NCBI RefSeq assembly: GCF_010998615.1
Contig: NZ_JAAEAH010000030.1
Location: 1-64,000, forward strand
Source of the DNA: Myxococcus sp. CA023
GTDB taxonomy: Bacteria; Myxococcota; Myxococcia; Myxococcales; Myxococcaceae
DNA length: 64,000 nucleotides
Direction: 5' to 3'
Shown here in pieces: positions 51,101 through 64,000 of the stretch. The stretch's first letter is position 1; each line of letters opens with the position of its first letter. Below the pieces are notes generated by a model. The model made no database searches, was not told the DNA's origin, and saw only the letters and a list, made by a program, of their open reading frames with translations. The position numbers and the translations under genes were made by a program.

Positions 51101-53747
51101 GGGCACTGGGGGACGGGTGCTGTCCGGCGTCGAGTTCGAGCGGGCGCTGGTGCTGACGGAGACTCCGCGGCGGCTCGTGCAGGTCCACCTCTCTTCCGAG
51201 GCAGGAGGGAAGCACGAGTTCCACATCCACAGCCGCGCGGTGGGTGGGACCTCGGCCGAGGCGGGATGGGTGCGCCATTGCCGGGGCCATGTCCAGGTGC
51301 TCAGTGCATCGATGGGCGCGTTGGCGTCCATCGACGCGGTCCGTGCGCGCTGTGTGGAGCATGTCCCGGGCGCGGCGGTCTACGGCGAGTTGGAGCGCTG
51401 CAACGTCCAATACGACGAGCCGCTGCGGACACTGGGCGAGGCGTGGCGGCGGCCGGGGGAGGCGCTGGGCCGGGTGGTGCTGGGCGCGGAGCGACTTCAG
51501 GAAGCGTCCCAGTATCAGCTTCATCCCGCGTTGCTGGACGCCGGGCTCCAGACGCTGGCGCTCGCGCTGGCGGCCGAACCGGGGCAGTCCGCGCTCTTCA
51601 TGCCCTTGGGGCTCGAATCCTTCGAGTGCGTCCCTGGCAGCGCGGACGTCCGGTGGGCCCATGTATCCATTTCGCCCGCGTCTCGTCCTGAGGAGCGGCT
51701 GGGCACACTGTCCTTGCTGGACGCGGAGGGCCGCCCGGTCGCGGTGGCTCGCGGTGTCCGGTTGCGGCACGTGGCGATGGATCGGCTGCTCGAGGTGTTG
51801 GGAGAGGTCCGCGCGCAGGACTGGTTCCACGACGTGTCGTGGGAGGCGCGGCCGGCGGGGACACCCCAGTCGGCTCCCACGGATTGGCTTGTGTTCGCGG
51901 ACCGGGGTGGTTGGGGCGTGGCATTCGCCGAGGAGCTGCGGCGTCAGGGCACCCCCTTCGTCACGGTGACCGCGGGGGACGCCTTCCAGCGCCTGGATAC
52001 GCGAAGCTTCGTGGTGGACCCGCAGCGACCGGAGGACATGGCGCGCTTGCTGCGAGAGCTTCCAGCGCTCGCGGCTGGGCACGAAGGCCGGGCGCTCTTC
52101 CTGTGGGGCCTCGACGAAACGCTGGATGGGGAGATGGCAGTGCCCGCGTCTACGGTGGCGGCGCTGCACCTGGTGAAGGCCCTCATTGAGGTGCCAGGGC
52201 GTGCGCGGCTCTGGGGGGTGACGCGGGGCGCGCAGGTCACGGGCGTGGGGACCGAACGTGTGTCGCTGGCCCAGTCACCCCTGTGGGGCATGGGCCGGAG
52301 CGTCTCGCTGGAACAGCCGGGCGTTTGGGGCGGCCTCATCGACCTGCCGCCGACTCGGTCTCCGGATGAAGTCACCTCGGTGCTGCGGGAAGTCTCCGCG
52401 TTCGGAACGGATGGAGAGGACCAGCTCGCCTTCCGCGATGGGCGCTCGCTGGTCCCCCGGCTCACACGGGGAAAGGCAGGGACGGCCAAGGAGTCACTGC
52501 GCCTGCGCTCGGACGCGACGTACCTCGTCTCGGGCGGCCTGGGCGGGCTGGGGCTGAAGGTGGCGCGGTGGCTGGTGGAGCGGGGCGCGCGGCACCTGGT
52601 GCTGCTGGGCCGCAGTGGGGTCTCCGGTGCGGACGATGCGGCGTCGGTGCGGCGCCGCGAGGAGCTCGAGTCGATCCGGGCGCTCGGGGCGACTGTCATG
52701 CCCATGGCCTCGGACGTGGCGGACCGTGAGCGGATGGCGGCGCTCCTGCGCGACATGGCGGCGACGCTGCCTCCGTTGCGCGGCGTGATTCATGCCGCCG
52801 CGCTCATCACGGAGTGCCGGTTGGAGGACCTGGATGTCGCCGCCACGACGGCGATGATGCGTCCGAAGGTGCTCGGGAGCTGGGTGCTGCACGACCTGAC
52901 GCGCGGCCTCTCGCTCGACTTCTTCGTGATGTTCTCGTCGACATCCACGCTGTGGGGCGCCTCCGGTCTGGCGCACTACGCGGCGGGCAACCAGTTCCTG
53001 GAAGCGCTGGCGCACCACCGCCGGGCCGAAGGGCTGCCCGCGACCACCATTCACTGGGGGACGTGGGACGAGATTGGTGGAGAGCGCGCCGACAACGCGC
53101 GGGGCTACGCGCGCTTCGGGCTGAACCCCATGGCCTCGGAGCGCGCGCTCGATGCGATGGGACAGGTGCTGCGGTCGGGCGTGATCCATAAGACGGTCGC
53201 CTCCGTGGACTGGTCCGTGCTCAAGCCCATCTGGGAGGCTCGGCGTTGCCGGCCCTTCCTGCTGAACATGGGCGCGGCGTCGCCGGCCACGAAGGGGGGG
53301 GCCACCTCGCGGGCACGGTTGCTCTCGGAGTTGAAGGCGCTCCCTGCTGAGCGCCGGTTCGACACGCTCGTGCAGCGCATCCAGGGCGAGGTGGGGCGCA
53401 TTCTCGGCTTCGCTCCCACCGACTTGCCCCCCGCGGACCGCGGCTTCTTCCAGATGGGGATGACGTCCCAGATGTCCGTGGAGCTGCGCAACGTGTTGCA
53501 GCGCGGACTCGAGAAGGAGCTGCCCGCGAGCCTCGCGTTCGATCACCCCACCGTCCTGGCGCTGGCGAAGCGTCTGGCGGGGAGCGTCACCGCGGTGGAC
53601 ATCCCGTTGCCCACGGTGGCGGCGGCTCCGGTGCAGAAGTCATCCCCGGTGCCTTCGGACGTCGGTGGCCTGTCGGAGCGGCTGGCGCAAGTCACGGAGC
53701 TGTCGGACGACGAAGTCGAGCGGTTGATTGCCCTGAAGCTGAGCTGA
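48159..53747 (+). CDS. Type I PKS module: KS-AT-DH-KR-ACP
   Basis: A 1862-residue single module. The N-terminal docking helix (YSPKRLALLAMDLKSRL) precedes KS (from 36, Cys207 in DTACSSS). AT about 560-870 has GHSMGE with Ser653, the carboxylate-binding Arg, and VASHSP. DH has His956 in HRLGGVAVVP and Asp1127, but the usual YGPxF segment reads QYDEPLR, so activity is slightly uncertain. KR from 1454 has Ser1594 and Tyr1607; it lacks the B-type Asp (LITE) and has Trp1599 eight residues before Tyr, which predicts an A-type ketoreduction, unlike its neighbours. ACP Ser1770 lies in GMTSQM (Thr instead of Asp before Ser). No ER or methyltransferase. The C-terminal tail ELSDDEVERLI matches the docking pattern to the next protein. 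Confidence 0.94.
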   Translation: MTTFAEKIAQYSPKRLALLAMDLKSRLDAVEGSRSEPVAIIGMGCRFPGGGNDPASYWNLLCNGVDAVTEVPSSRWTREDMARMDPEAQEKLGAKWGAFMDAVDQFDADFFGISPHEAHRMDPQQRILLEVAWEALENAGQDMSRLAGSRTGVFVGVYSDDYALLQVGNPAARDSSSVTGAINCVVPGRLSYLLDFQGPSLSVDTACSSSLVALHLAAQSLRQQECTMALACGVNLILSPLSSSRVSRAQALAPDGRCKTFDARANGFVRGEGCGVVVLKRLSDALAAGDTVLALIRGSAVNQDGKSAGLTAPNVLAQKALIRQALQSANLEPADIDCVEAHGTGTSLGDPIEMEALHEVYAQGRTAEQSLVVGAAKTNIGHLESAAGIAGIIKLVLSMQHGAVPPLAHFQRLNPRIDFGGEVLTVPTKLHPWPARETRKRRGAVSSFGISGTNAHVILEEGPVAAAAPAAPSRGAYLLPLSARSPSALQALARKYADVLTSSPEMSLRDVCFTAALRRTHHEYRTAVAGDSAEAVARQLREFALEGPAPAATDTDTRRKAVFVFPGQGSQWAGMGRQLLEQEPVFREAVERIDTAMRPHVTWRLIDVLRAPAEDSRFQDIDVVQPVLFAMAVALSALWRSWGVEPDAVVGHSMGEVAAAHVAGALSLEDAARIICLRSKLLRRISGQGGMLATELTLEDARKTLAGREDRVAIAVSNSPTSTVLSGENAALEAIRAELESRNVFCRWVKVDVASHSPQVDPLRDELLSVLSAVRPGRSSVPILSTVTGASCDGSGFDATYWVRNLRDPVLFSSSVLQLAEAGHSVFLEMSPHPILLPAVERCLQHGGREGVTLPSLRREEAERTVLLESVGALYRAGFPVQWRRFFPEGGAPLPLPTYPWQHKRYWLDAVATPVAAMVEPVTSLKGRPVSVAHGVDGQVFELELGSNSLPWLGAHRLGGVAVVPASALVELGLSAAADVLGTGGRVLSGVEFERALVLTETPRRLVQVHLSSEAGGKHEFHIHSRAVGGTSAEAGWVRHCRGHVQVLSASMGALASIDAVRARCVEHVPGAAVYGELERCNVQYDEPLRTLGEAWRRPGEALGRVVLGAERLQEASQYQLHPALLDAGLQTLALALAAEPGQSALFMPLGLESFECVPGSADVRWAHVSISPASRPEERLGTLSLLDAEGRPVAVARGVRLRHVAMDRLLEVLGEVRAQDWFHDVSWEARPAGTPQSAPTDWLVFADRGGWGVAFAEELRRQGTPFVTVTAGDAFQRLDTRSFVVDPQRPEDMARLLRELPALAAGHEGRALFLWGLDETLDGEMAVPASTVAALHLVKALIEVPGRARLWGVTRGAQVTGVGTERVSLAQSPLWGMGRSVSLEQPGVWGGLIDLPPTRSPDEVTSVLREVSAFGTDGEDQLAFRDGRSLVPRLTRGKAGTAKESLRLRSDATYLVSGGLGGLGLKVARWLVERGARHLVLLGRSGVSGADDAASVRRREELESIRALGATVMPMASDVADRERMAALLRDMAATLPPLRGVIHAAALITECRLEDLDVAATTAMMRPKVLGSWVLHDLTRGLSLDFFVMFSSTSTLWGASGLAHYAAGNQFLEALAHHRRAEGLPATTIHWGTWDEIGGERADNARGYARFGLNPMASERALDAMGQVLRSGVIHKTVASVDWSVLKPIWEARRCRPFLLNMGAASPATKGGATSRARLLSELKALPAERRFDTLVQRIQGEVGRILGFAPTDLPPADRGFFQMGMTSQMSVELRNVLQRGLEKELPASLAFDHPTVLALAKRLAGSVTAVDIPLPTVAAAPVQKSSPVPSDVGGLSERLAQVTELSDDEVERLIALKLS

Positions 53748-53761
53748 ATCGGACGACTGCG

Positions 53762-56700
53762 ATGAGCAAGGAATTCTACGAGAAGATTTCGAACCTCTCT
53801 CCCAAGAGGCTCGCGTTGCTGGCGCTCGACCTGCACGCGGAGAGCGAAGCCCTCAAGCGCGCGCGCTCGGAGCCCATCGCCATCGTCGGTGCGTCCTGCC
53901 GCGTTCCCGGAGGCGTGCGGACACCCGAGGCCTTCTGGCGCCTGCTGAGCCAGGGGGTGGACGCCATCACCGAGGTACCGCGCGAGCGGTGGGACGCGGA
54001 GGCGCTCTTCGACCCCGACCCGAGCAAGCGGGGCCGCACCTATGCTCGCTGGGGCGGCTTCATCGACGGCGTGGACCAGTTTGATGCCGCATTCTTCGGC
54101 GTCTCGCCCCGGGAAGCCTCGCGCATGGACCCGCAGCAGCGGATGCTGCTGGAGGTCGCGTGGGAGGCGCTGGAGCGCGCGGGCCAGCCACCGGACCAGC
54201 TCGCGGGAAGCAAGTCCGGTGTCTTCCTGGGCATCATCGGCAGCGACTACGCACAGCTCCAGGCGCGGCAGCTCGGCGATGCGCCGGATATCTATCACCT
54301 GACGGGGACCTCCCTGAACGCGGCGGCGGGCCGCCTGGCGTACACGCTGGGCCTCCAGGGGCCATGCATGTCCATCGACACGGCGTGCTCGTCGTCGCTG
54401 GTGGGACTCCACGTCGCCTGCCAGAGCCTGCGCAACCGCGAGTGCGACCTGGCGCTCTCCGCCGGCGTCAACCTCATGCTGATGCCGGACCCGACAGTGG
54501 CCCTCTCCAGCAGCCGAGGGCTGGCGCCGGACGGACGGTGCAAGAGCTTCGATGCCGCCGCCAATGGCTTCGTGCGCGCGGAGGGCTGCGTCGTCCTGGT
54601 GCTCAAGCGGCTCTCGGATGCGCTGGCCAACGGCGATGAGATTCTGTCGCTCGTCGCGGGCTCGGCGGTGAACCAGGACGGCGCCAGCAGTGGGCTCATG
54701 GTGCCCAACGGGCCGGCGCAGGAGCGGGTCATCGAGCAGGCGCTGGCGAGCGCGGGGCTGAAGCCCTCGCAGGTCTCCTTCGTCGAGGCACACGGAACGG
54801 GCACGTCGCTGGGGGACCCCATCGAGCTGCAAGCGCTGGCGCGGGTACTGGGCGCGGGACGGCGCGCGGATACGCCGCTCGTCGTGGGCTCGGTGAAGAC
54901 GAACGTCGGACACCTCGAAGCGACAGCGGGCCTCACGGGCGTCCTGAAGACGGCCCTATCGCTGCGCCACGAGGCGATTCCTCCGAACCTGCACTTCCAC
55001 AGCCTCAACCCGGACATCGTCCTCGACGGGGCACCCGTCGTCGTTCCCACGGCGCTCCAGCCGTGGCCCCGCGCCGAGCAGCCTCGTCTCGCCGGCGTGA
55101 GCGCGTTTGGCATCAGTGGCACCAATGCCCACGTCATCTTGCAGGAGCCGCCGGTGCCGTCATCACAGCCCGCCATGCCCGCTCGTGGCGCGGAGTTGCT
55201 CGTGTTGTCGGCGCGCAGTCAGGAGGCGCTCCAGGCCATGGCCGGGAGCCACGCGCATTGGCTCGCCGCGCATCCGGAGGTGTCACTCCGCGACGTCTGC
55301 GCCACGGCCGCCCTGTCGCGCTCCCACCATGAGCACCGCCTCGCGCTCGCGGGTCACACTCACGCTGAACTCGAGGAGAAGCTGGGCGCCTTCGCGCGTG
55401 GTGAGCCCGTGCCGGGCGCGGCCACGGGACGTGCATCGGGGCAGACCCGGCGCCGGGTCGTCTTCGTGTTCCCGGGTCAGGGCTCTCAGTGGCTGGGCAT
55501 GGGCCGGAAGCTGCTGGCGGAGGAGACGGCGTTCCGCGATGCCATGGAGCGCTGCGACGCGGCCATCCATGCGTGCGCGGGCTTCAGCGTCCTGGGGGAG
55601 TTGGCGGCCGAAGAGAGCAAGGGCCGCCTCCATGAAATCGACGTCATCCAGCCCGTCCTCTTCGCCATGGAAGTGGCGCTGGCGGAGTTGTGGCGCGCCT
55701 GGGGCATCGAGCCCGACGCCGTGGTGGGGCACAGCATGGGCGAGGTGGCCGCGGCGCACGTGGCCGGAGCGCTGAGCCTGGAGGACGCGGCGAAGATCAT
55801 CTGCCGCCGCAGTCTCCTGCTTCGAGGTGTGAGCGGGCAGGGCTCCATGCTGCTGGTGGACCTGACGTTGGAAGAGGCGAAGCAGGCCCTTTACGGCTGG
55901 GAGTCGCAGGTCTCGGTCGCGGTGAGCAACAGCGTGCGCTCCACGGTGCTGTCGGGCGCTCCTGGGGCCCTGGAGGACATCGCCCAGCGGCTCAAGCAAC
56001 GGGACGTCTTCTGCCGCTTCGTGAAGGTGGACGTGGCCTCGCACAGTCCTCAAATGGACCCGCTGCGGCCCGACCTGATCGCGGCGCTCCAGGACCTCGC
56101 GCCGCGCGCGGCCCGTGTGCCCATCTGCTCGACGGTGACGGGGCGAATGACGGATGGCGCGGAGTTCCGTGCCGGCTACTGGGCGGACAACCTGCGCGAG
56201 CCGGTGTTGTTCTCGAAGGCCATCGAGAAGCTCGCGGTTGACAGCCATGACATCTTCATCGAGCTGAGCCCGCATCCCATCCTCCTGCCCGCCGTGGAGC
56301 AACACCTGCGGCACCTCGGGCGAGAGGGGACGGTGCTGCCCTCGCTCCGCCGTGACGAAGACGAGCGCGGGGCGATGTTGTCGTCCCTGGGCGCGCTCTA
56401 CGCCGTGGGGCACGAGGTGGACCTCAAGCGCCAGCACCCCGTGCGGGGCCGGCTCGCGGCGCTGCCCACGTACCCGTGGCAGCACGAGCGCTTCTGGATT
56501 GAGTCGTCCACGCGGCCCCGTCGTGCCCGGGACACGGGCCACCACCCGTTGCTGGGCACGCACCTGTCCCTGGCGGGACAGGACGGCGCGCACCTGTGGC
56601 AGACGGAGCTGTTCGCGGACAGCCCTTCGTATCTGTCGGACCACGTCGTCCACGGGGAGGTCGTGCTCCCTGGCACCGGGTACCTGGAGATGGCGCTCGC

Positions 56701-59335
56701 GGGGGCCGCCGAGGCCTTCGGGCCGGCACGGCTCGCGCTGGAGGACGTCATCTTCCAGGAGATGATGGTGCTCCCTCGGGACGAGGCGCTGTCGGTTCAG
56801 ATGCGCGTCATCCCGGAGGCGGATGGCACCCGTCGCTTGCAGGTCTTCAGCCGTCCGGTGGACGGCGCTGGGGCTTGGACACTGCACGCCGAAGGGCGAC
56901 TGAGTGAGAGCACGAGAGCGGAGCCCTTCGCGCTCGACGAGGCGCGGGCGCGGTGCCCCGAGCTTCTGGAGGGCGAGAAGCACTACCAGCTCATGCTGGA
57001 GCGGGGCGTCGACTTCGGTCCCAGCTTCCGCCTGGTGAAGGAGATGTGGAAGGGGGAGGGCGAGGCGGTGGCGCGCCTGGAATTGTCACCTTCCGTCGCG
57101 GCGGAGATGACGGCGCATCAGCTCCATCCGGCGCTGCTGGATGCCTGCTTGCAAGCCATCAACGGCGCGGGGCTGGGGGACCGCAGGGGGGAGACGTTCG
57201 TCCCGGTGGCGGTGGACGCGCTGCGCATGCACGGGCGGCCCGGACATGCGCTGTGGAGTCACGCTCGTGTCCGGCCGGGCACGGGCAGTGGTCCGGGCTC
57301 GATTGAAGCCGATGTGACGTTGCTGGACGCGGAGGGCAACGTCCTGATGGAGGCCCGCGGCCTGATGGCGCGCCGTCTGGATGCGGTCCGGCGCCGGTCC
57401 GCAGATGAAATCGACCAGTGGATGTACCGGGTGGACTGGCAGGAAGCGCCGCGCGAGACGCCCACGGCCGTCTCGGAGTCCACGCCCGGCACCTGGTTGG
57501 TGCTCGCGGACCGTGCTGGTTTCAGCGCGAAGCTACGCGCCGTGCTGAGCGAGCGTGGGGCGCGTTGCATCCTCGTCTCCCACGGCGAGGAGACCCGGCT
57601 CGTCGAGCCCGGCCACTACGTGGTGGACCCATCACGAGCGGAGGGATTCACGCGGATTCTCGACGCGGAGTTCGGCGCCGGGCGTCCCGCATGCAGTGGC
57701 GTCGTGCACCTCTTCAGCCTGGATGTGCCCGGTCTCGAGGCTGGCACGGATGCGCTGGTGAAGGCGCGCACGCTTGGCGCGGCAAGCGCGCTCCACCTCA
57801 CGCAGGCCCTGGTCGCGTCGGGCTTCCGGGACATGCCTCGGGTGTGGTTGGTGACGGAAGGTGTCCAGGCCGTCAAGCCGGGTGAGCAGGTGGCCCATGT
57901 CGAGCAGGCGCCACTCTGGGGCTTGGGACGCGTGCTCACGTTGGAGCATCCCGAACTCCGGTGCTGCAGCGTGGACCTGGGGGCTCGCGATGAGGTTCAG
58001 GCTCGGGAGCTGGCCGATGAGCTCCTCGCGTCGAGCCTGGAAGAGCAGGTCGCGCTCCGGGGCTCCGCGCGGTTCGTGGCGCGGCTGTCGCGCATGGAGC
58101 GCAGCACGGCGGCGCCGGCGGAGTTGCGAGCCGATGCCACGTACCTGATTACCGGTGGCCTGGGTGGCCTGGGCCTGAAGCTCGCGGAGTGGCTGGTCGA
58201 CCGGGGTGCCCGCCACCTGGCCATGCTGGGGCGCAAGGGCGCGTCCGCGGAGGCGCAGCCAGTGCTGGATGCGCTGCGTGCCGGTGGCGTCGAAGTCCGG
58301 GTGTTGAAGGCGGACGTGGCGGCGCGCCCGGACCTGGAGCGGGTGCTGGAGGAGGTGGCGGCGGAGATGCCTCCACTCCGGGGTGTCTTCCACGCGGCGG
58401 CGGTCCTCGATGACGGCGTGCTGGTGAACCTCACCGCCGAGCGTCTGCGCACGGTGATGGAGCCCAAGGTCCACGGCGCCTGGCATCTGCACACGCTGAC
58501 GGCATCGGCGCCGTTGGAGCACTTCGTGTTGTTCGCCGCGGCGGGTTCGCTGCTGGGCTCGCCGGGGCAAGGCAACTACGCGGCGGCCAACGTCTTCCTC
58601 GATGTGTTGGCGGCGTACCGGCGTGGGCTCGGCCTGCCGGCGCTGAGCGTTGACTGGGGGGCTTGGGCCGGTGTGGGTCTGGCCGCGGCGGCCGAGGCGC
58701 GCGGGGAACGCATCACCCAGCGCGGCGTGGACACCATGCCACCGTCGCAAGCACTGGAGGCGTTGAGCCGCATCCTGAGCAGCCCTCTGTCGCGCGTGGT
58801 GGTGATGCGTTTCGACCTGCGGCAGTGGAGCGAGTTCTACCTGACGGCGGCGCGCTCGCCCTTCCTGTCACGGCTGGCGCGTGAGCAAGCCAGCGCCGCG
58901 AATATTCCCGCCGTTCGTGGTGCTTTCGTGGAGACGCTCCGGGCCGCGGAGGTGCTGAAGCGAGCGTCGTTGCTGGAGGCGCACCTGTGTGAACAGGCCG
59001 GCCATGTGCTCCGGCTGGCGCCTTCGCGAATCGACCCGCAGGAGCCCCTGGGCAGCATGGGGTTGGATTCCCTGATGGGGCTGGAGATTCGCAACCGGCT
59101 CGAAGCCAGCCTGGGTCTGAGGCTTCCCGCGACGCTGGTCTGGCGGCACCCGACGGTGGCGGCGCTCGTCGTGCACCTGGCTGCACAACTGCAACTTCCC
59201 ATCACGACCCAGGCGGAGCCGCCGCGGGATGAAGCCGCCGCGCTCGAAGCCGCGATCGTCAACAACGTCAAGCAACTCTCGGACGACGAAGCCGAGGCGC
59301 TCCTCGCGGAGAAGCTCGCCGCGCTGGCCGATTGA
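53762..59335 (+). CDS. Type I PKS module: KS-AT-DH-KR(Ser to Ala)-ACP
   Basis: A 1857-residue single module, 14 bases after its upstream neighbour. The docking helix is LSPKRLALLALDLHAE. KS from 37 has Cys209. AT has GHSMGE (Ser658), the Arg of CRRSLLLR and VASHSP. DH is complete: His961 in HVVHGEVVLP, DFGPSFR, Asp1127. KR from 1460 (GGLGGLG) has the B-type LDD and Tyr1606, but the catalytic Ser position 13 residues before Tyr is Ala1593 (LFAAAGSLL instead of LFSS), so reduction may be slow or absent. If so, DH would have no substrate and a keto group would remain. ACP Ser1770 (GLDSLMG). The C-terminal tail QLSDDEAEALL fits the docking pattern. No ER. Confidence 0.94.
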   Translation: MSKEFYEKISNLSPKRLALLALDLHAESEALKRARSEPIAIVGASCRVPGGVRTPEAFWRLLSQGVDAITEVPRERWDAEALFDPDPSKRGRTYARWGGFIDGVDQFDAAFFGVSPREASRMDPQQRMLLEVAWEALERAGQPPDQLAGSKSGVFLGIIGSDYAQLQARQLGDAPDIYHLTGTSLNAAAGRLAYTLGLQGPCMSIDTACSSSLVGLHVACQSLRNRECDLALSAGVNLMLMPDPTVALSSSRGLAPDGRCKSFDAAANGFVRAEGCVVLVLKRLSDALANGDEILSLVAGSAVNQDGASSGLMVPNGPAQERVIEQALASAGLKPSQVSFVEAHGTGTSLGDPIELQALARVLGAGRRADTPLVVGSVKTNVGHLEATAGLTGVLKTALSLRHEAIPPNLHFHSLNPDIVLDGAPVVVPTALQPWPRAEQPRLAGVSAFGISGTNAHVILQEPPVPSSQPAMPARGAELLVLSARSQEALQAMAGSHAHWLAAHPEVSLRDVCATAALSRSHHEHRLALAGHTHAELEEKLGAFARGEPVPGAATGRASGQTRRRVVFVFPGQGSQWLGMGRKLLAEETAFRDAMERCDAAIHACAGFSVLGELAAEESKGRLHEIDVIQPVLFAMEVALAELWRAWGIEPDAVVGHSMGEVAAAHVAGALSLEDAAKIICRRSLLLRGVSGQGSMLLVDLTLEEAKQALYGWESQVSVAVSNSVRSTVLSGAPGALEDIAQRLKQRDVFCRFVKVDVASHSPQMDPLRPDLIAALQDLAPRAARVPICSTVTGRMTDGAEFRAGYWADNLREPVLFSKAIEKLAVDSHDIFIELSPHPILLPAVEQHLRHLGREGTVLPSLRRDEDERGAMLSSLGALYAVGHEVDLKRQHPVRGRLAALPTYPWQHERFWIESSTRPRRARDTGHHPLLGTHLSLAGQDGAHLWQTELFADSPSYLSDHVVHGEVVLPGTGYLEMALAGAAEAFGPARLALEDVIFQEMMVLPRDEALSVQMRVIPEADGTRRLQVFSRPVDGAGAWTLHAEGRLSESTRAEPFALDEARARCPELLEGEKHYQLMLERGVDFGPSFRLVKEMWKGEGEAVARLELSPSVAAEMTAHQLHPALLDACLQAINGAGLGDRRGETFVPVAVDALRMHGRPGHALWSHARVRPGTGSGPGSIEADVTLLDAEGNVLMEARGLMARRLDAVRRRSADEIDQWMYRVDWQEAPRETPTAVSESTPGTWLVLADRAGFSAKLRAVLSERGARCILVSHGEETRLVEPGHYVVDPSRAEGFTRILDAEFGAGRPACSGVVHLFSLDVPGLEAGTDALVKARTLGAASALHLTQALVASGFRDMPRVWLVTEGVQAVKPGEQVAHVEQAPLWGLGRVLTLEHPELRCCSVDLGARDEVQARELADELLASSLEEQVALRGSARFVARLSRMERSTAAPAELRADATYLITGGLGGLGLKLAEWLVDRGARHLAMLGRKGASAEAQPVLDALRAGGVEVRVLKADVAARPDLERVLEEVAAEMPPLRGVFHAAAVLDDGVLVNLTAERLRTVMEPKVHGAWHLHTLTASAPLEHFVLFAAAGSLLGSPGQGNYAAANVFLDVLAAYRRGLGLPALSVDWGAWAGVGLAAAAEARGERITQRGVDTMPPSQALEALSRILSSPLSRVVVMRFDLRQWSEFYLTAARSPFLSRLAREQASAANIPAVRGAFVETLRAAEVLKRASLLEAHLCEQAGHVLRLAPSRIDPQEPLGSMGLDSLMGLEIRNRLEASLGLRLPATLVWRHPTVAALVVHLAAQLQLPITTQAEPPRDEAAALEAAIVNNVKQLSDDEAEALLAEKLAALAD

Positions 59336-59347
59336 AGAGATTCCGAC

Positions 59348-64000
<4,653 letters not shown>

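Overview
The window reads as chromosomal DNA of a Myxococcus-like myxobacterium. GC content is very high with strong third-position bias. The gene content is typical of the group: a large receptor-type Ser/Thr kinase, a tandem cyclase-ATPase-TPR protein, a lytic GH19 lipoprotein, and a giant PKS/NRPS locus whose loading-module style is known mainly from myxobacteria. No tRNA, rRNA, CRISPR array, insertion sequence or origin was seen. Species is not assigned.

Layout. 1-9.6 kb: the 3' end of an ATPase-like gene is translationally coupled to a Ser/Thr kinase with a zinc-ribbon N-terminus. Three genes chained by ATGA overlaps follow: two paralogous, short LanB-like proteins around a protein that resembles a radical-SAM barrel without its cysteines. 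9.6-12.3 kb: two small unknown proteins, a GNAT-like protein and a glycine-oxidase-like flavoprotein. 12.3-24.2 kb: a TPR protein, a Cys-rich protein, a LOG-family protein, a membrane protein, a soluble-adenylyl-cyclase-like giant, a B12-type radical SAM enzyme, YceI, an exported phosphodiesterase-fold lipoprotein, a 50-residue membrane peptide and a Cys-rich lipoprotein.

24.2-29.4 kb: a compact five-gene minus-strand operon, read in the order sigma factor, HTH protein, ImmA/IrrE-type metalloprotease, NurA-like protein, HerA-type ATPase. It looks like a DNA-damage-response or defence module with its own regulatory switch. Two near-identical 16-bp palindromes lie upstream of it. It is the best candidate for an undescribed system outside the megasynthase.

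30-64 kb: after the GH19 lipoprotein and an MFS exporter comes a biosynthetic cluster that continues past the right edge. It holds a FAAL-ACP-C-A(monooxygenase)-PCP NRPS predicted to use glycine, a PhyH-family dioxygenase in opposite orientation, and four consecutive PKS proteins. The first PKS carries an ACP-KS-AT-AT loading arrangement in which the first AT has Glu where extender ATs have Arg. The others are single KS-AT-DH-KR(-ACP) modules, so a polyene-like chain is the simplest prediction. Docking-type termini match between consecutive PKS proteins but not between NRPS and PKS. The NRPS may therefore work separately, for example as a fatty-acyl-glycine or fatty-amide synthase, or join at another point of the line.
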